Below, piece after piece: positions 24,751 to 32,897 of a DNA stretch of 64,000 nt (position 1 is its first letter; the number at the start of each line of letters is the position of its first letter). A model generated the notes under the pieces. The model ran no database searches, was not told where the DNA came from, and was given only the letters and a program-made list of their open reading frames with translations. The translations under genes and the position numbers were made by a program. The stretch is from Hallerella sp964587155 (GTDB taxonomy: Bacteria; Fibrobacterota; Fibrobacteria; Fibrobacterales; Fibrobacteraceae), in the NCBI GenBank assembly GCA_964587155.1, contig CAZPKF010000011.1, forward strand, positions 1-64,000. The letters run 5' to 3'.

Positions 24751-26568
24751 TTATTCCGCCTTTTTCGCCGGAGCTTTCTGCACCTGATCCAAAATTTCCA
24801 AAAGAATTTCTTGCGTTTTGAGAGCATTTTCCAAAAGCACTTCGCCAGAACGTTCTTCGAAGGATTGCAACGCTGAATTGAGCTGTTCCACAAAATTCTT
24901 TTCATTTTCCCGTTCCGGCACATCTCCTGAAATTTTAGCGAGAACAGCTTCAACTCCCTTGCCAAACATTTCGAGGTTTGCCGAAAATTCCGATTGGTTC
25001 ACACGCATCAATTTGGCCGCTTCGGCGATGTTTTCGCCCAATACTTCTGTTGATTCATTTTCTTTCGCCACGCGACTTTCTATTCCTGAAATTAAATTCT
25101 GCTGAGAAGCGACAAGCGTTTCCGACGACTTAGCCAATTCCAAGAACGAAGATTGTACTTTTTGCGAGAGATTTTCAATTTCCTCTTTGACAGCGCTCGA
25201 AAGTCCCACAGTCGAATCGTTTGCGCGGAGAGCGACTTCTTCGGCAACAGACCGGAGCGTTTCCAAACCTTTCTGTTCCGCTTCCGCCACTTTTTCCGTT
25301 GAATTTCGAAGAGATTCCATAAACGCATTCCAACGCTCTCCGGAATTTTCCATTTGCGCATGAAGATGTTGGGAAATCGAATTCGACACGCTCGAAGAAA
25401 GGTTCGAAATTTCTTTTTCCAAGCCATTGACCACACCAGACTCGATGGAGCTAACGCTTGCCGAAAGTTTTTGCATTTCGTCAGAAAGACCCGATGTCAC
25501 CTGAGCGAGGGAGTCGCGAAGTTCCACCGTAGCAGAGAGCCCATTCTTTTCAAGCCCTTCCGCCGCATTTTTCTGAACAGCGGCCATTTCTTCTGAAAGT
25601 TGGCGAATCGAATCCCGTATTCCCGCAACAGCTGCGTTTTGAACCGCTTCCAAATTTTGCAACGCCGTTTTTGCCGTATTCAAAAAGCCTTCGGAAAAAT
25701 TCTGTTGCCATTTCGAAAACGCGTTTTCCCCAGCGGTCTGCAATCCGGCCAAACTTTTTTCAAATACTCCAGAGCGGAATTCTTCCGCCGAACGGGACTC
25801 CGCAATCATCTTTTGGAAATCGTCTGCACGCGCCGCATCCGAAGCTTTCACCGCATCAATCAATCCGCGAATTTCCAAAACAGCTCCATTTTCTGCAGAT
25901 GCTCCGGGAATCAAATACAGCAAAGTGAAAGCATCCATTTCCACAATCCACTTTTCGTGGCAAGATTCATAAACCGAATGAATCGCATTCAAAATCAACG
26001 CAGCAAAAAGCCCGCAGAGGGAAGATCCAAAAATGCCCTTCATGCTTGAAAAAATATTTTGGATGATTCCCAAAGTCGTTTCAGATGTCGCATGGGAATC
26101 GATGGCGGAACCCGCCGCATTTATCGAGAGCATCAAACCAAAGAATGTTCCCATAAGGCCCAGCAAAACGACAACTCCACTGTGACTTTGCTGAGTGGAA
26201 TCTTCTTCGTTAGACCAAACCGACTTGAGAAACGGCATATCGTGAACAGTCAACTTGATGCTTTTTTGACTGAGCATTTTCAAAAAACGGATACGCCCAT
26301 TTAAAAGGCCCTTTAGATCAAGTTCTGCCGAAGACGGCTCTTCGCCCGCCGCATATAGGCTTTCGTATTGTTTCAACCGTTCCTTTTCTTTTTCCACCAA
26401 ACGGATGCCGCAGAAAATATTCCAAGCAGAAATCAAGTATATCCCGAAGATGGCTATCATAATGAGCCAACCGAAGAGCGGCGCTCCAAAATAGAACGCC
26501 CCAGCCACCAAGGCGGCTGCGCCAACAAAAGAGAGAATCAATGTTTGAAGAGATTTTGTCATGGTCAT
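24751..26568 (-). CDS. MotA/ExbB/ZorA-like proton channel with long cytoplasmic tail
   Basis: About 605 residues. Four membrane segments lie at about 8-28, 31-52, 132-152 and 175-200; the third and fourth carry the MotA/TolQ/ExbB signature (VVVLLGLMGTFFGLMLS and KGIFGSSLCGLFAALILNA). The remaining 400 residues are a Ser/Ala/Glu-rich heptad-like tail (repeated LSSSVS, ISNL and LQNLEAV patterns) predicted to be coiled-coil or extended helix. This is the ZorA or DUF802 architecture rather than flagellar MotA. The ATG at 26568 overlaps the previous stop (ATGA); an ATG two codons later is possible. It should form the pentameric motor ring with the next gene's product. Confidence 0.85.
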   Translation of the reverse strand: MTMTKSLQTLILSFVGAAALVAGAFYFGAPLFGWLIMIAIFGIYLISAWNIFCGIRLVEKEKERLKQYESLYAAGEEPSSAELDLKGLLNGRIRFLKMLSQKSIKLTVHDMPFLKSVWSNEEDSTQQSHSGVVVLLGLMGTFFGLMLSINAAGSAIDSHATSETTLGIIQNIFSSMKGIFGSSLCGLFAALILNAIHSVYESCHEKWIVEMDAFTLLYLIPGASAENGAVLEIRGLIDAVKASDAARADDFQKMIAESRSAEEFRSGVFEKSLAGLQTAGENAFSKWQQNFSEGFLNTAKTALQNLEAVQNAAVAGIRDSIRQLSEEMAAVQKNAAEGLEKNGLSATVELRDSLAQVTSGLSDEMQKLSASVSSIESGVVNGLEKEISNLSSSVSNSISQHLHAQMENSGERWNAFMESLRNSTEKVAEAEQKGLETLRSVAEEVALRANDSTVGLSSAVKEEIENLSQKVQSSFLELAKSSETLVASQQNLISGIESRVAKENESTEVLGENIAEAAKLMRVNQSEFSANLEMFGKGVEAVLAKISGDVPERENEKNFVEQLNSALQSFEERSGEVLLENALKTQEILLEILDQVQKAPAKKAE

Positions 26569-27455
26569 TCCACGTTTTTTTGAGTAAAAAGATCCAGCTG
26601 TCCCCGCGAAAATCCGCGCAAATACAACAGCCACTTATCACGATACCATTTGCCGACAAAAAGGGTTATGCCCCGCGCATAATCGCAGAAGTCATCGGTA
26701 AAAGCCAAAAAGGCGTTTTCGTAAGCAATATTCGAAAGGTTTGCGCCCACATTTCGAGCACAAGCGGTCGCCGAAGAAAAATGCCGTTTTTCCCGGGATG
26801 GTTTGAATTCCGCCATGAACCGTTTACGGGATATTCCCGAAAGGGATGCGCGAAGGCGCGAAGTCAACGCATATTCGCTAGAACGCAAAGCCGCTTCCAA
26901 AGAGGGTAAAATTTTAGAAGCAGCGTCAATTGCGCTTTCCCGATACCACAGCCGGGAAAGCTTTTCTTGCATATGTTCCACGCGGCCAGAGAGGTTGACC
27001 AAAAGCTTTTCCGCATCACCCACCATCAAATGAATCGTTGAAAAATACAAATTGCGCAATTTGTCTGCCGGCGCCACATAGGTCCAGCCTTCATCATCAC
27101 GAAGAAGGTATTGATTTTGCAACAGCATCCGGGTAATTTCATCCGTGGCAAAACGCTGCATCCACTTGGCGCGGAATTCGTCGAATTTTTGGCGGTATTC
27201 ATCTAATATGAACGGAAAATCTTCGGCGGCGAGCTTCCAGGCGACGGGCCCGTTCGAAACCATTTCGCTTCCCGACATCATGCCTTCTGGAGACGATTCC
27301 ACCGCATCCAAATGTTCATAAAGCGCAATCGACCAGCGGACATCCATTGCTTGAGAAAGTTCTGATAATTCTGCGGCGCGGTCCTGCCCAAAACCCAGTC
27401 CCAACAGACTGGTTCCCGTCATTTTCCGAATTGCCCTGCGAAACGATTCTTCCAC
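26565..27455 (-). CDS. Unknown protein of the motor operon (DUF3348-like position)
   Basis: A 296-residue soluble protein without signal peptide, membrane segment or recognisable motif. The middle is strongly helical (for example YRQKFDEFRAKWMQRFATDE), the C-terminal third is basic and aromatic. GTG at 27455 is preceded by GAGG, 10 bases after the previous stop; its own stop overlaps the channel gene. Place in the operon and a faint helical pattern recall DUF3348 proteins that accompany DUF802 and OmpA genes elsewhere; this is recalled, not verified. It probably works in the cytoplasm with the channel's tail. Confidence 0.62.
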   Translation of the reverse strand: MEESFRRAIRKMTGTSLLGLGFGQDRAAELSELSQAMDVRWSIALYEHLDAVESSPEGMMSGSEMVSNGPVAWKLAAEDFPFILDEYRQKFDEFRAKWMQRFATDEITRMLLQNQYLLRDDEGWTYVAPADKLRNLYFSTIHLMVGDAEKLLVNLSGRVEHMQEKLSRLWYRESAIDAASKILPSLEAALRSSEYALTSRLRASLSGISRKRFMAEFKPSREKRHFSSATACARNVGANLSNIAYENAFLAFTDDFCDYARGITLFVGKWYRDKWLLYLRGFSRGQLDLFTQKNVE

Positions 27456-27465
27456 TTTCCCAACC

Positions 27466-28164
27466 TCAAAATCCGGCTTCGATTCGCTGCCAAACGTTTT
27501 TGGAAACTTTGCGTCCCTTCCCGGCGAATTCAGATTCCCTGCGAATATCCGCTTCCAAATTATTCATCGCACTCCGAGAATCCCCGTCGAAAGAAGTTCC
27601 CGGATAAAGATACAGCCCAAAAACGTTATTGTGAATTTTCGTGTTGCGGAATTTCACGTTTCCCACGCCAACAGAAAGCGCAAAGCGGTTCCTTGAAAAA
27701 TCACAACCGACCAGTTCAAAGCGAGGAGAATTTTCAAGCCAAAGTCCATAATAGTTGTTTTCTAAACGGACGTCTTCAAAAATTCCCTGAGAACGGATAA
27801 CTGTATTGCGGAATGCATTTTCAATGCGCAAATGCCTGGCGGTAAAAAAGTTTTCACCCGTAGAAATGTAAAGTCCATTCCACGATTCCGCAGAATCCGC
27901 ATTCAAAAAAGCGACGGGTTTTTCAGCGGATCCTTCGATCCGGACTGTTCCCCGCAAATAAAGCCTCGCATAACCGCCAAACAAAACTTCAACTCCGGGT
28001 CCAATTTCAAGCGTATCATCTTCCGCCAAAACAAAACTGGTTTCCAGCAAATAAGGCGACGACGTTTCCGAAAGGGAAACTTTGTGGTGTTTGGGCGCAG
28101 GAAAAGGCGTTTCTGCAAAAGTCCAACCGACAAAGAAGAAAAATGAAAAAATCAGGAATTTCAT
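27466..28164 (-). CDS. Secreted parallel beta-helix protein
   Basis: A 232-residue protein with a signal peptide (MKFLIFSFFFFVGWTFA) and repeated beta-helix rungs: VEVLFGGYARLYLRGTVRIE, a SAEKPVAFLNA turn typical of right-handed beta-helix proteins, then NNYYGLWLENSPRFELVGC and NRFALSVGVGNVKF. No catalytic residues of polysaccharide lyases are evident. ATGA overlap with the lipoprotein upstream and a 10-base gap to the next gene place it in the motor operon. It may be periplasmic or surface-exposed and bind glycans; the role is inferred. Confidence 0.75.
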   Translation of the reverse strand: MKFLIFSFFFFVGWTFAETPFPAPKHHKVSLSETSSPYLLETSFVLAEDDTLEIGPGVEVLFGGYARLYLRGTVRIEGSAEKPVAFLNADSAESWNGLYISTGENFFTARHLRIENAFRNTVIRSQGIFEDVRLENNYYGLWLENSPRFELVGCDFSRNRFALSVGVGNVKFRNTKIHNNVFGLYLYPGTSFDGDSRSAMNNLEADIRRESEFAGKGRKVSKNVWQRIEAGF

Positions 28165-29003
28165 CGGCGTAGGCTCCTGATGGAAATCTTTTGCCGCACG
28201 CGCAAATCCGGGATGGTGTCGGAGATTTTCTTTTCTATCACCCGGACTCGCCCTTCTATCTGAAGTTCCCCTTCAACCACCTTTCCCGCATTGACATCAA
28301 ACAAAATGGTTCCCGTTCCCAAGACAAAATCCGGGCTTTCCGTAATTTGCAATTCATCTTCGCTGTGTTGACGGTATCGAACATTCATTTCGAGCTTTGC
28401 AAACTCCACGCCATTTTTTTCAAAAACATCCACCAACTTGAACCATTTATAGACAACGCTTTGCCCATGGCCTTCATCGGCAAGGGCCTGTTGCCTTTCC
28501 CAAGAATCTCCAACAGCAAGGGGACTCGACGGCAAAACAGGTTGAACTTTCAGAAAAATTTTGCGGATATCCACATCACCGACATCTGGAAGCGCAACCA
28601 TGTCGTCAAAACGGACGGATTGCATTTCACCATCACCGCCCATTTTATATTGCACCGCCTGCGTTTTCAAGTAACGTTCGATATGATCCGTTTCTTCCAC
28701 CGAGCGGTTATCCGAAGAATAACTGGCCGAATCCACGCGAAGCAAAAAACGTCCGGTTCCATCATCATAAGCGGAAAGGAGTTCCGAATGGACTACAACA
28801 TAAATATTCGCATTCATCGATTGCGGTGATGCCGCATTCCCAGAATCCGGCGATTCCATCAAGAATTGCAAGGAGCTTGTCAACTTGTAGTCTTCCGGCA
28901 TCGGATTTTGCGTGTTGAATCCGAGAGTGACTGTCTTTTCGTTGCATGCGGTCAAAGCTGCCGCAAAAGCAAACGTCAAGGGCAAAAACGCAAAACGGTT
29001 CAT
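28161..29003 (-). CDS. Lipoprotein, first gene of the motor operon
   Basis: A 280-residue lipoprotein: the signal peptide ends in the lipobox LTAC at residue 20. The mature part is rich in beta-strand patterns; PLAVGDSWERQQAL followed by KWFKLVDVFEKNGVEFAKLEM resembles the core of DUF6263-type lipoproteins, without certainty. It opens the six-gene operon, with TATCTT exactly six bases before the ATG. Likely location is the periplasmic face of the outer or inner membrane, where it could be the target or anchor of the motor. Confidence 0.78.
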   Translation of the reverse strand: MNRFAFLPLTFAFAAALTACNEKTVTLGFNTQNPMPEDYKLTSSLQFLMESPDSGNAASPQSMNANIYVVVHSELLSAYDDGTGRFLLRVDSASYSSDNRSVEETDHIERYLKTQAVQYKMGGDGEMQSVRFDDMVALPDVGDVDIRKIFLKVQPVLPSSPLAVGDSWERQQALADEGHGQSVVYKWFKLVDVFEKNGVEFAKLEMNVRYRQHSEDELQITESPDFVLGTGTILFDVNAGKVVEGELQIEGRVRVIEKKISDTIPDLRVRQKISIRSLRR

Positions 29004-29009
29004 ATTTCA

Positions 29010-29015
29010 AAGATA
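29010..29015 (-). promoter_or_regulatory. -10-like TATCTT(TG) driving the motor operon
   Basis: TATCTTTG (fits TAnnTTTG). The hexamer TATCTT is followed by six bases and ATG at 29003; there is no canonical -35 or Shine-Dalgarno. Confidence 0.5.
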
Positions 29016-29017
29016 AT

Positions 29018-29521
29018 TCAAGAAAGGTTTTTCTTTGGCGGTTTCTGGCCAGAATCGCCCTTCTTTTCGCGCATTTCCATGAAAAACGCTTTCAACAGGC
29101 CCAAGCATTCTTCGGATTTGACACCACCAGTCACTTGAACTTTTTGTCCCAAGGCATTTCCCGTAATCACATCAATCGTCGTACCGCAACCGCCAAAACG
29201 CGTATCGGGAGATCCGTAGACAATTCGTGAAATTCGGCTGTTCAAAATCGCTCCGGCGCACATGGGACACGGTTCCAGTGTGACATAAAGAGTCGCTCCG
29301 GAAAGTCGCCAGTTTTCTAAAGCAGAAGAGGCCGCTCCTATGGCGATGATTTCTGCGTGGGCTGTTGCGTCTTTTAAAGTTTCCACCTGATTGTATCCGC
29401 GGGCAATGCACCTGCCGTCTTTGACAATAACGCACCCAATGGGAACTTCACCCTTTTCATATGCGCGTTCCGCTTCGCGGAGTGCGGCATCCATCCAACG
29501 CAAATCTTCTTTATCTGTCAT
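29018..29521 (-). CDS. tadA: tRNA-specific adenosine deaminase
   Basis: A 167-residue cytidine-deaminase-fold enzyme with the zinc site HAE in DATAHAEIIAIGAA and PCPMCAGAI, and the catalytic Glu in HAE. It converts A34 of tRNA-Arg(ACG) to inosine. The ATG at 29521 is preferred because AAGGG lies directly upstream and the N-terminus then matches the family; the frame to 29563 lies in the symporter gene. It overlaps the symporter stop by 11 bases. A basic C-terminal tail follows the core. Confidence 0.93.
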   Translation of the reverse strand: MTDKEDLRWMDAALREAERAYEKGEVPIGCVIVKDGRCIARGYNQVETLKDATAHAEIIAIGAASSALENWRLSGATLYVTLEPCPMCAGAILNSRISRIVYGSPDTRFGGCGTTIDVITGNALGQKVQVTGGVKSEECLGLLKAFFMEMREKKGDSGQKPPKKNLS

Positions 29522-30983
29522 GAACCCTTCTTGTGAAAATCCCCAGAATCCAGGCAACGGCAAATGTTGTCACACAGGAAATGACCGGATTCCAAAAAAA
29601 GCACAGCACTCCGCCAAATGGAGGCTGATATGATGGAAATACGGGAATCGAATTGAAAAGTAGAATAGAGAACATCCCGCAGAGGACCCCAACAGAAATT
29701 TGCCAGGTCTTTAATTTGTTGGCAAAAAACGCCAACAGGAACATCGCCAAAAGCGGTCCCGTAAAAAGTCCCGTAAAGAACAGTGCATTTTTCAGCAGGG
29801 AATCGCTTTGCATTGCCGCAGCGACAAAAGCACACCCCGTACTGAGGAGTGCCCAAAGAATCGTCCACAGCCTTGCCTTGGCAAGAGAAGAGGCATTTTC
29901 AGTCCGCACGAGCAATACATCTTTTACCGTCGTATTGCCAAGGGCATTGATGGCGCTAGAAAGACTGCTCATGGCCGCAGCATAAATAGCGGCGACAACA
30001 AGCCCTGTCGCGCCTGCAGGGAGCGTATTCACGATGAAATGCGGAAAGACTTCATTCAGCGGAATTTGCGCCGGGAGAATTTCAACGCCCGCCACTTGGT
30101 AATACACAAACAGCCCCGCGCCAACAAGGAAAAAAAGAACGGAGACAAAAACGCCCAAAACCATACTGAGAATGCTCGATGCATTTGCCGACTTCACCGA
30201 ATCACAGCTCAAATAACGCTGCACAAATTGCTGATCACAACCGCGGATGGAAATTTCCGTAAACGCATACGCAATACCCGCCGAAAGAAGGTTTCGCGCG
30301 TTTGCCGGATTCCAGTCTAATGCATCAAAAAATTTGGTTTTCCCCGCCGAAGAAGCCATTCCGAGCATTTCCGAAAATCCGCCAACTCCATCCGCCAAGA
30401 CCCATAGGGCAAAAACGCCTCCGCCAAACAGCACAAGAAATTGCATCACGTCGGTCCAAACAACGGCTTTGAATCCGCCAAACCAGGTGTAAACAGTCGA
30501 AACAACAGCCGTAATCAAAATGGCCACGCGGATATCCACGCCCAAAATCGGAGCGAGAACAAGGGACGGCGCATACAAAAGAATCCCCATGCGAAGAAGA
30601 AGATGCAAACAATAAAATACGGCAGCAAGTCGGCGAACCGTTGGCGAGAAACGGCGTTCAAAAATTTCATACGCGCTTGAAATTTTAGCCGCCCGAATCC
30701 GCGGAATAAAAACGAACCCGACCACAGCGATAGCTATCAATGCCCCGATGTTGTTCATGAGAAAACTCATGTCCGCCGAATAAGATTCTGCAGGATTTCC
30801 CAAAAAAGTCGTTGCACTGACCGATGTCGCGATTAAACTCACGCCGATGGCTATCCACGGCATGGATCCGCCGCCGCGCATATATTCGCCATAATTTTTG
30901 TTGCCGCGAGATGTCCAAAGTCCAATGCCGACAGAAAATAACACATAAAGGCACAGGACAATCCAATCTATTGAAGTAAACAT
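29511..30983 (-). CDS. Sodium:solute symporter (SSS family)
   Basis: A 490-residue membrane protein with about 13 segments. The SSS core shows GGGSMPWIAIGVSLIATSVS with a sodium-site Ser/Thr pattern, then YTWFGGFKAVVWTDVMQF and ISIRGCDQQFVQRYLSC. It imports a small solute with sodium; the substrate class (sugar, sialic acid, vitamin or other) cannot be read. It begins 3 bases after the diguanylate cyclase stop and overlaps tadA, so the three form one unit. Confidence 0.88.
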   Translation of the reverse strand: MFTSIDWIVLCLYVLFSVGIGLWTSRGNKNYGEYMRGGGSMPWIAIGVSLIATSVSATTFLGNPAESYSADMSFLMNNIGALIAIAVVGFVFIPRIRAAKISSAYEIFERRFSPTVRRLAAVFYCLHLLLRMGILLYAPSLVLAPILGVDIRVAILITAVVSTVYTWFGGFKAVVWTDVMQFLVLFGGGVFALWVLADGVGGFSEMLGMASSAGKTKFFDALDWNPANARNLLSAGIAYAFTEISIRGCDQQFVQRYLSCDSVKSANASSILSMVLGVFVSVLFFLVGAGLFVYYQVAGVEILPAQIPLNEVFPHFIVNTLPAGATGLVVAAIYAAAMSSLSSAINALGNTTVKDVLLVRTENASSLAKARLWTILWALLSTGCAFVAAAMQSDSLLKNALFFTGLFTGPLLAMFLLAFFANKLKTWQISVGVLCGMFSILLFNSIPVFPSYQPPFGGVLCFFWNPVISCVTTFAVAWILGIFTRRVHDR

Positions 30984-30986
30984 CGG

Positions 30987-32879
30987 TTAGGTTTCCAACT
31001 GAGAATTCGATCGCGCCAGTTCTTCGGCGAATTCTTCTTCCGTATTCCGGTTTTCATAGCGGATAACGCGATTGCGTCCGCTGTCCTTCGCCTTGTAAAG
31101 TGCCTCATCCGCATACTGAACTGCCCGAAGCATTTCTCCATGGAAATCCTCTGCGGCAAGGAAGCATCCAATGCTCACCGACACGTTGATGGGATTCCCC
31201 TGTTGAATATCAATCGGTTTGGAACAAACCGAGGTGCGAATGTTTTCCGCCGTATTCACCAATGATGTTTCTGTCGCATCGGGAATCGCGACAAAAAACT
31301 CTTCGCCGCCATACCTTGCCAGCAAATTTTCTCCCGTTTGCGCAACAGATGCTATCCGGGAAGCGACTTCTTTCAAAACGGCGTCTCCCGCCTGATGCCC
31401 ATAAGTATCGTTGATTTTTTTGAAATGGTCTATATCCATCATCATCACGCCGACGTTGCGCGTTTGGTGAACCTGATTCAATTTGTCGATTTTCTCGTCA
31501 ATCGTGCGGCGATTCAACAGCCCCGTCAACGCATCGTGATACATTTTGAATTGTTCAAATTCAAATTGTTTTCCGCGCTGATAAGCGAAATAAGCGATGT
31601 TCACCATAAAGCGGAGCAAATCTTTTTCCAATTGGCCCAAGACTTCCGGATAATGGCGTTCCAGGCAAATGGCTAGTTCAGAAGGCTCATTCAAAGCCGC
31701 ATTGCGCATGGTCATAGAACTGGGTTGCACAAAAAGATATCGCAGAGAATGATTGCGGACTTCGCCATCGTTCAACCGGGGAACATAATCCGAAGGCCGT
31801 CCGCTGAAGGTGCGTTCCGTTGGCATGTGCTGCATCATGGCCAATTGCAGAATTCCCTTGTCCGACAGCGAAAAACGCATTCCTTCGAAACTCTGTTCAT
31901 CTTCGCCGCGGCAAAAAGCCACTGTTCCTTCATCCGATTCCGGATGATCGAAAACAAGAATCATGATGCGATCCGCTTGGAAATTTCGGCTGACATAATC
32001 GAAAATTTCCTTGTAAGTATCCCGCAGCATCGTCGTTTTGAAAAACTTTTGTTGGTATGTGGTGAGCTCGTAAAACTTTTTCTTTTCCCGATAATTCGCC
32101 GCCGACGTGTAACTTTTGTACGTGAGCATGTAAAACATGAGTGCGAAATTGTTGAGAATGGGAATTATGTCCGCAGAAAACGCGTTTTGTTCCAAAGAAT
32201 CCACAACCAGAGCTCCTACGCGCTCCTTTTTGCCGTTGAAGATGGGAACTCCGGCCACAGAATGCACCTGAGGAACACCTTTGTAATACCCCAGCCCTTT
32301 TCCATTCAAAAGATCCCCTTCCAAAATGCGCAACAAGTCGCAGTTTGCCAATTGCCCTACGATTCCCGCTCCATCAGCGATTTCCGCCGACGGGTTGATT
32401 TCGTCTTCGGATGTTGTTGAATATTGCCGCACACGGAAAGCTTTGCCGCTCCCTGTTTTAAAAAGAAGCACAACGGAATGCGCATGGGGAATCAGACCGC
32501 ACAGCGACCGAAGCACCGCCGCATAAGCCACGTTCAAATCCTTTTCCAACTTTTGCCAAATTTCATCATCCTTGAGTTTACTGAACGCCGAATCCCCTTC
32601 CCCCGGATAAGCTGAAAAGGTTTCTTTCGTCGCAAGGACTATTCCTGTTTGCGTCATGGCGGGGCGCAAAATGCGACCGACTTCGGTCCGATCCGTTTCC
32701 CGGTTCGCCCGCAAAATGGGAACAGTCGCCGTCTTCTTCGCCGCAACAGGAAGACTTGGCCTGTTCAACCAGGCAAGTACCAGAGCGACTAACGCAAAGG
32801 GAATGGCAAAAAGAAAAAGGCCGCCTTGTAACGCAAGACCCACCAAAAAACCGGAAACGACGTATAAAATATCAGACAT
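30987..32879 (-). CDS. Membrane GAF-GGDEF diguanylate cyclase
   Basis: A 630-residue signalling enzyme: an N-terminal membrane hairpin (about 5-38), two GAF-like regions (about 110-255 and 270-430) and a C-terminal GGDEF domain. The domain has DALTGLLNRRTIDEKI, MMDIDHFKKINDTYGHQAGD and the active loop RYGGEEFF at about 525. The RxxD inhibitory site normally just upstream is absent, so product inhibition through it is not expected. It should make cyclic di-GMP in response to a ligand sensed by the GAF parts. GGTGG precedes the ATG; lptG ends 18 bases upstream. Confidence 0.9.
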   Translation of the reverse strand: MSDILYVVSGFLVGLALQGGLFLFAIPFALVALVLAWLNRPSLPVAAKKTATVPILRANRETDRTEVGRILRPAMTQTGIVLATKETFSAYPGEGDSAFSKLKDDEIWQKLEKDLNVAYAAVLRSLCGLIPHAHSVVLLFKTGSGKAFRVRQYSTTSEDEINPSAEIADGAGIVGQLANCDLLRILEGDLLNGKGLGYYKGVPQVHSVAGVPIFNGKKERVGALVVDSLEQNAFSADIIPILNNFALMFYMLTYKSYTSAANYREKKKFYELTTYQQKFFKTTMLRDTYKEIFDYVSRNFQADRIMILVFDHPESDEGTVAFCRGEDEQSFEGMRFSLSDKGILQLAMMQHMPTERTFSGRPSDYVPRLNDGEVRNHSLRYLFVQPSSMTMRNAALNEPSELAICLERHYPEVLGQLEKDLLRFMVNIAYFAYQRGKQFEFEQFKMYHDALTGLLNRRTIDEKIDKLNQVHQTRNVGVMMMDIDHFKKINDTYGHQAGDAVLKEVASRIASVAQTGENLLARYGGEEFFVAIPDATETSLVNTAENIRTSVCSKPIDIQQGNPINVSVSIGCFLAAEDFHGEMLRAVQYADEALYKAKDSGRNRVIRYENRNTEEEFAEELARSNSQLET

Positions 32880-32897
32880 ATTCCACCGGGCAATCGT

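Noticed and set aside
23417..29003. A complete Zorya anti-phage system
   Set aside because: Only the ZorA/ZorB-like pair is present. No SNF2 helicase, ZorC or HNH effector gene lies in or near the operon, and the flanks are housekeeping genes.
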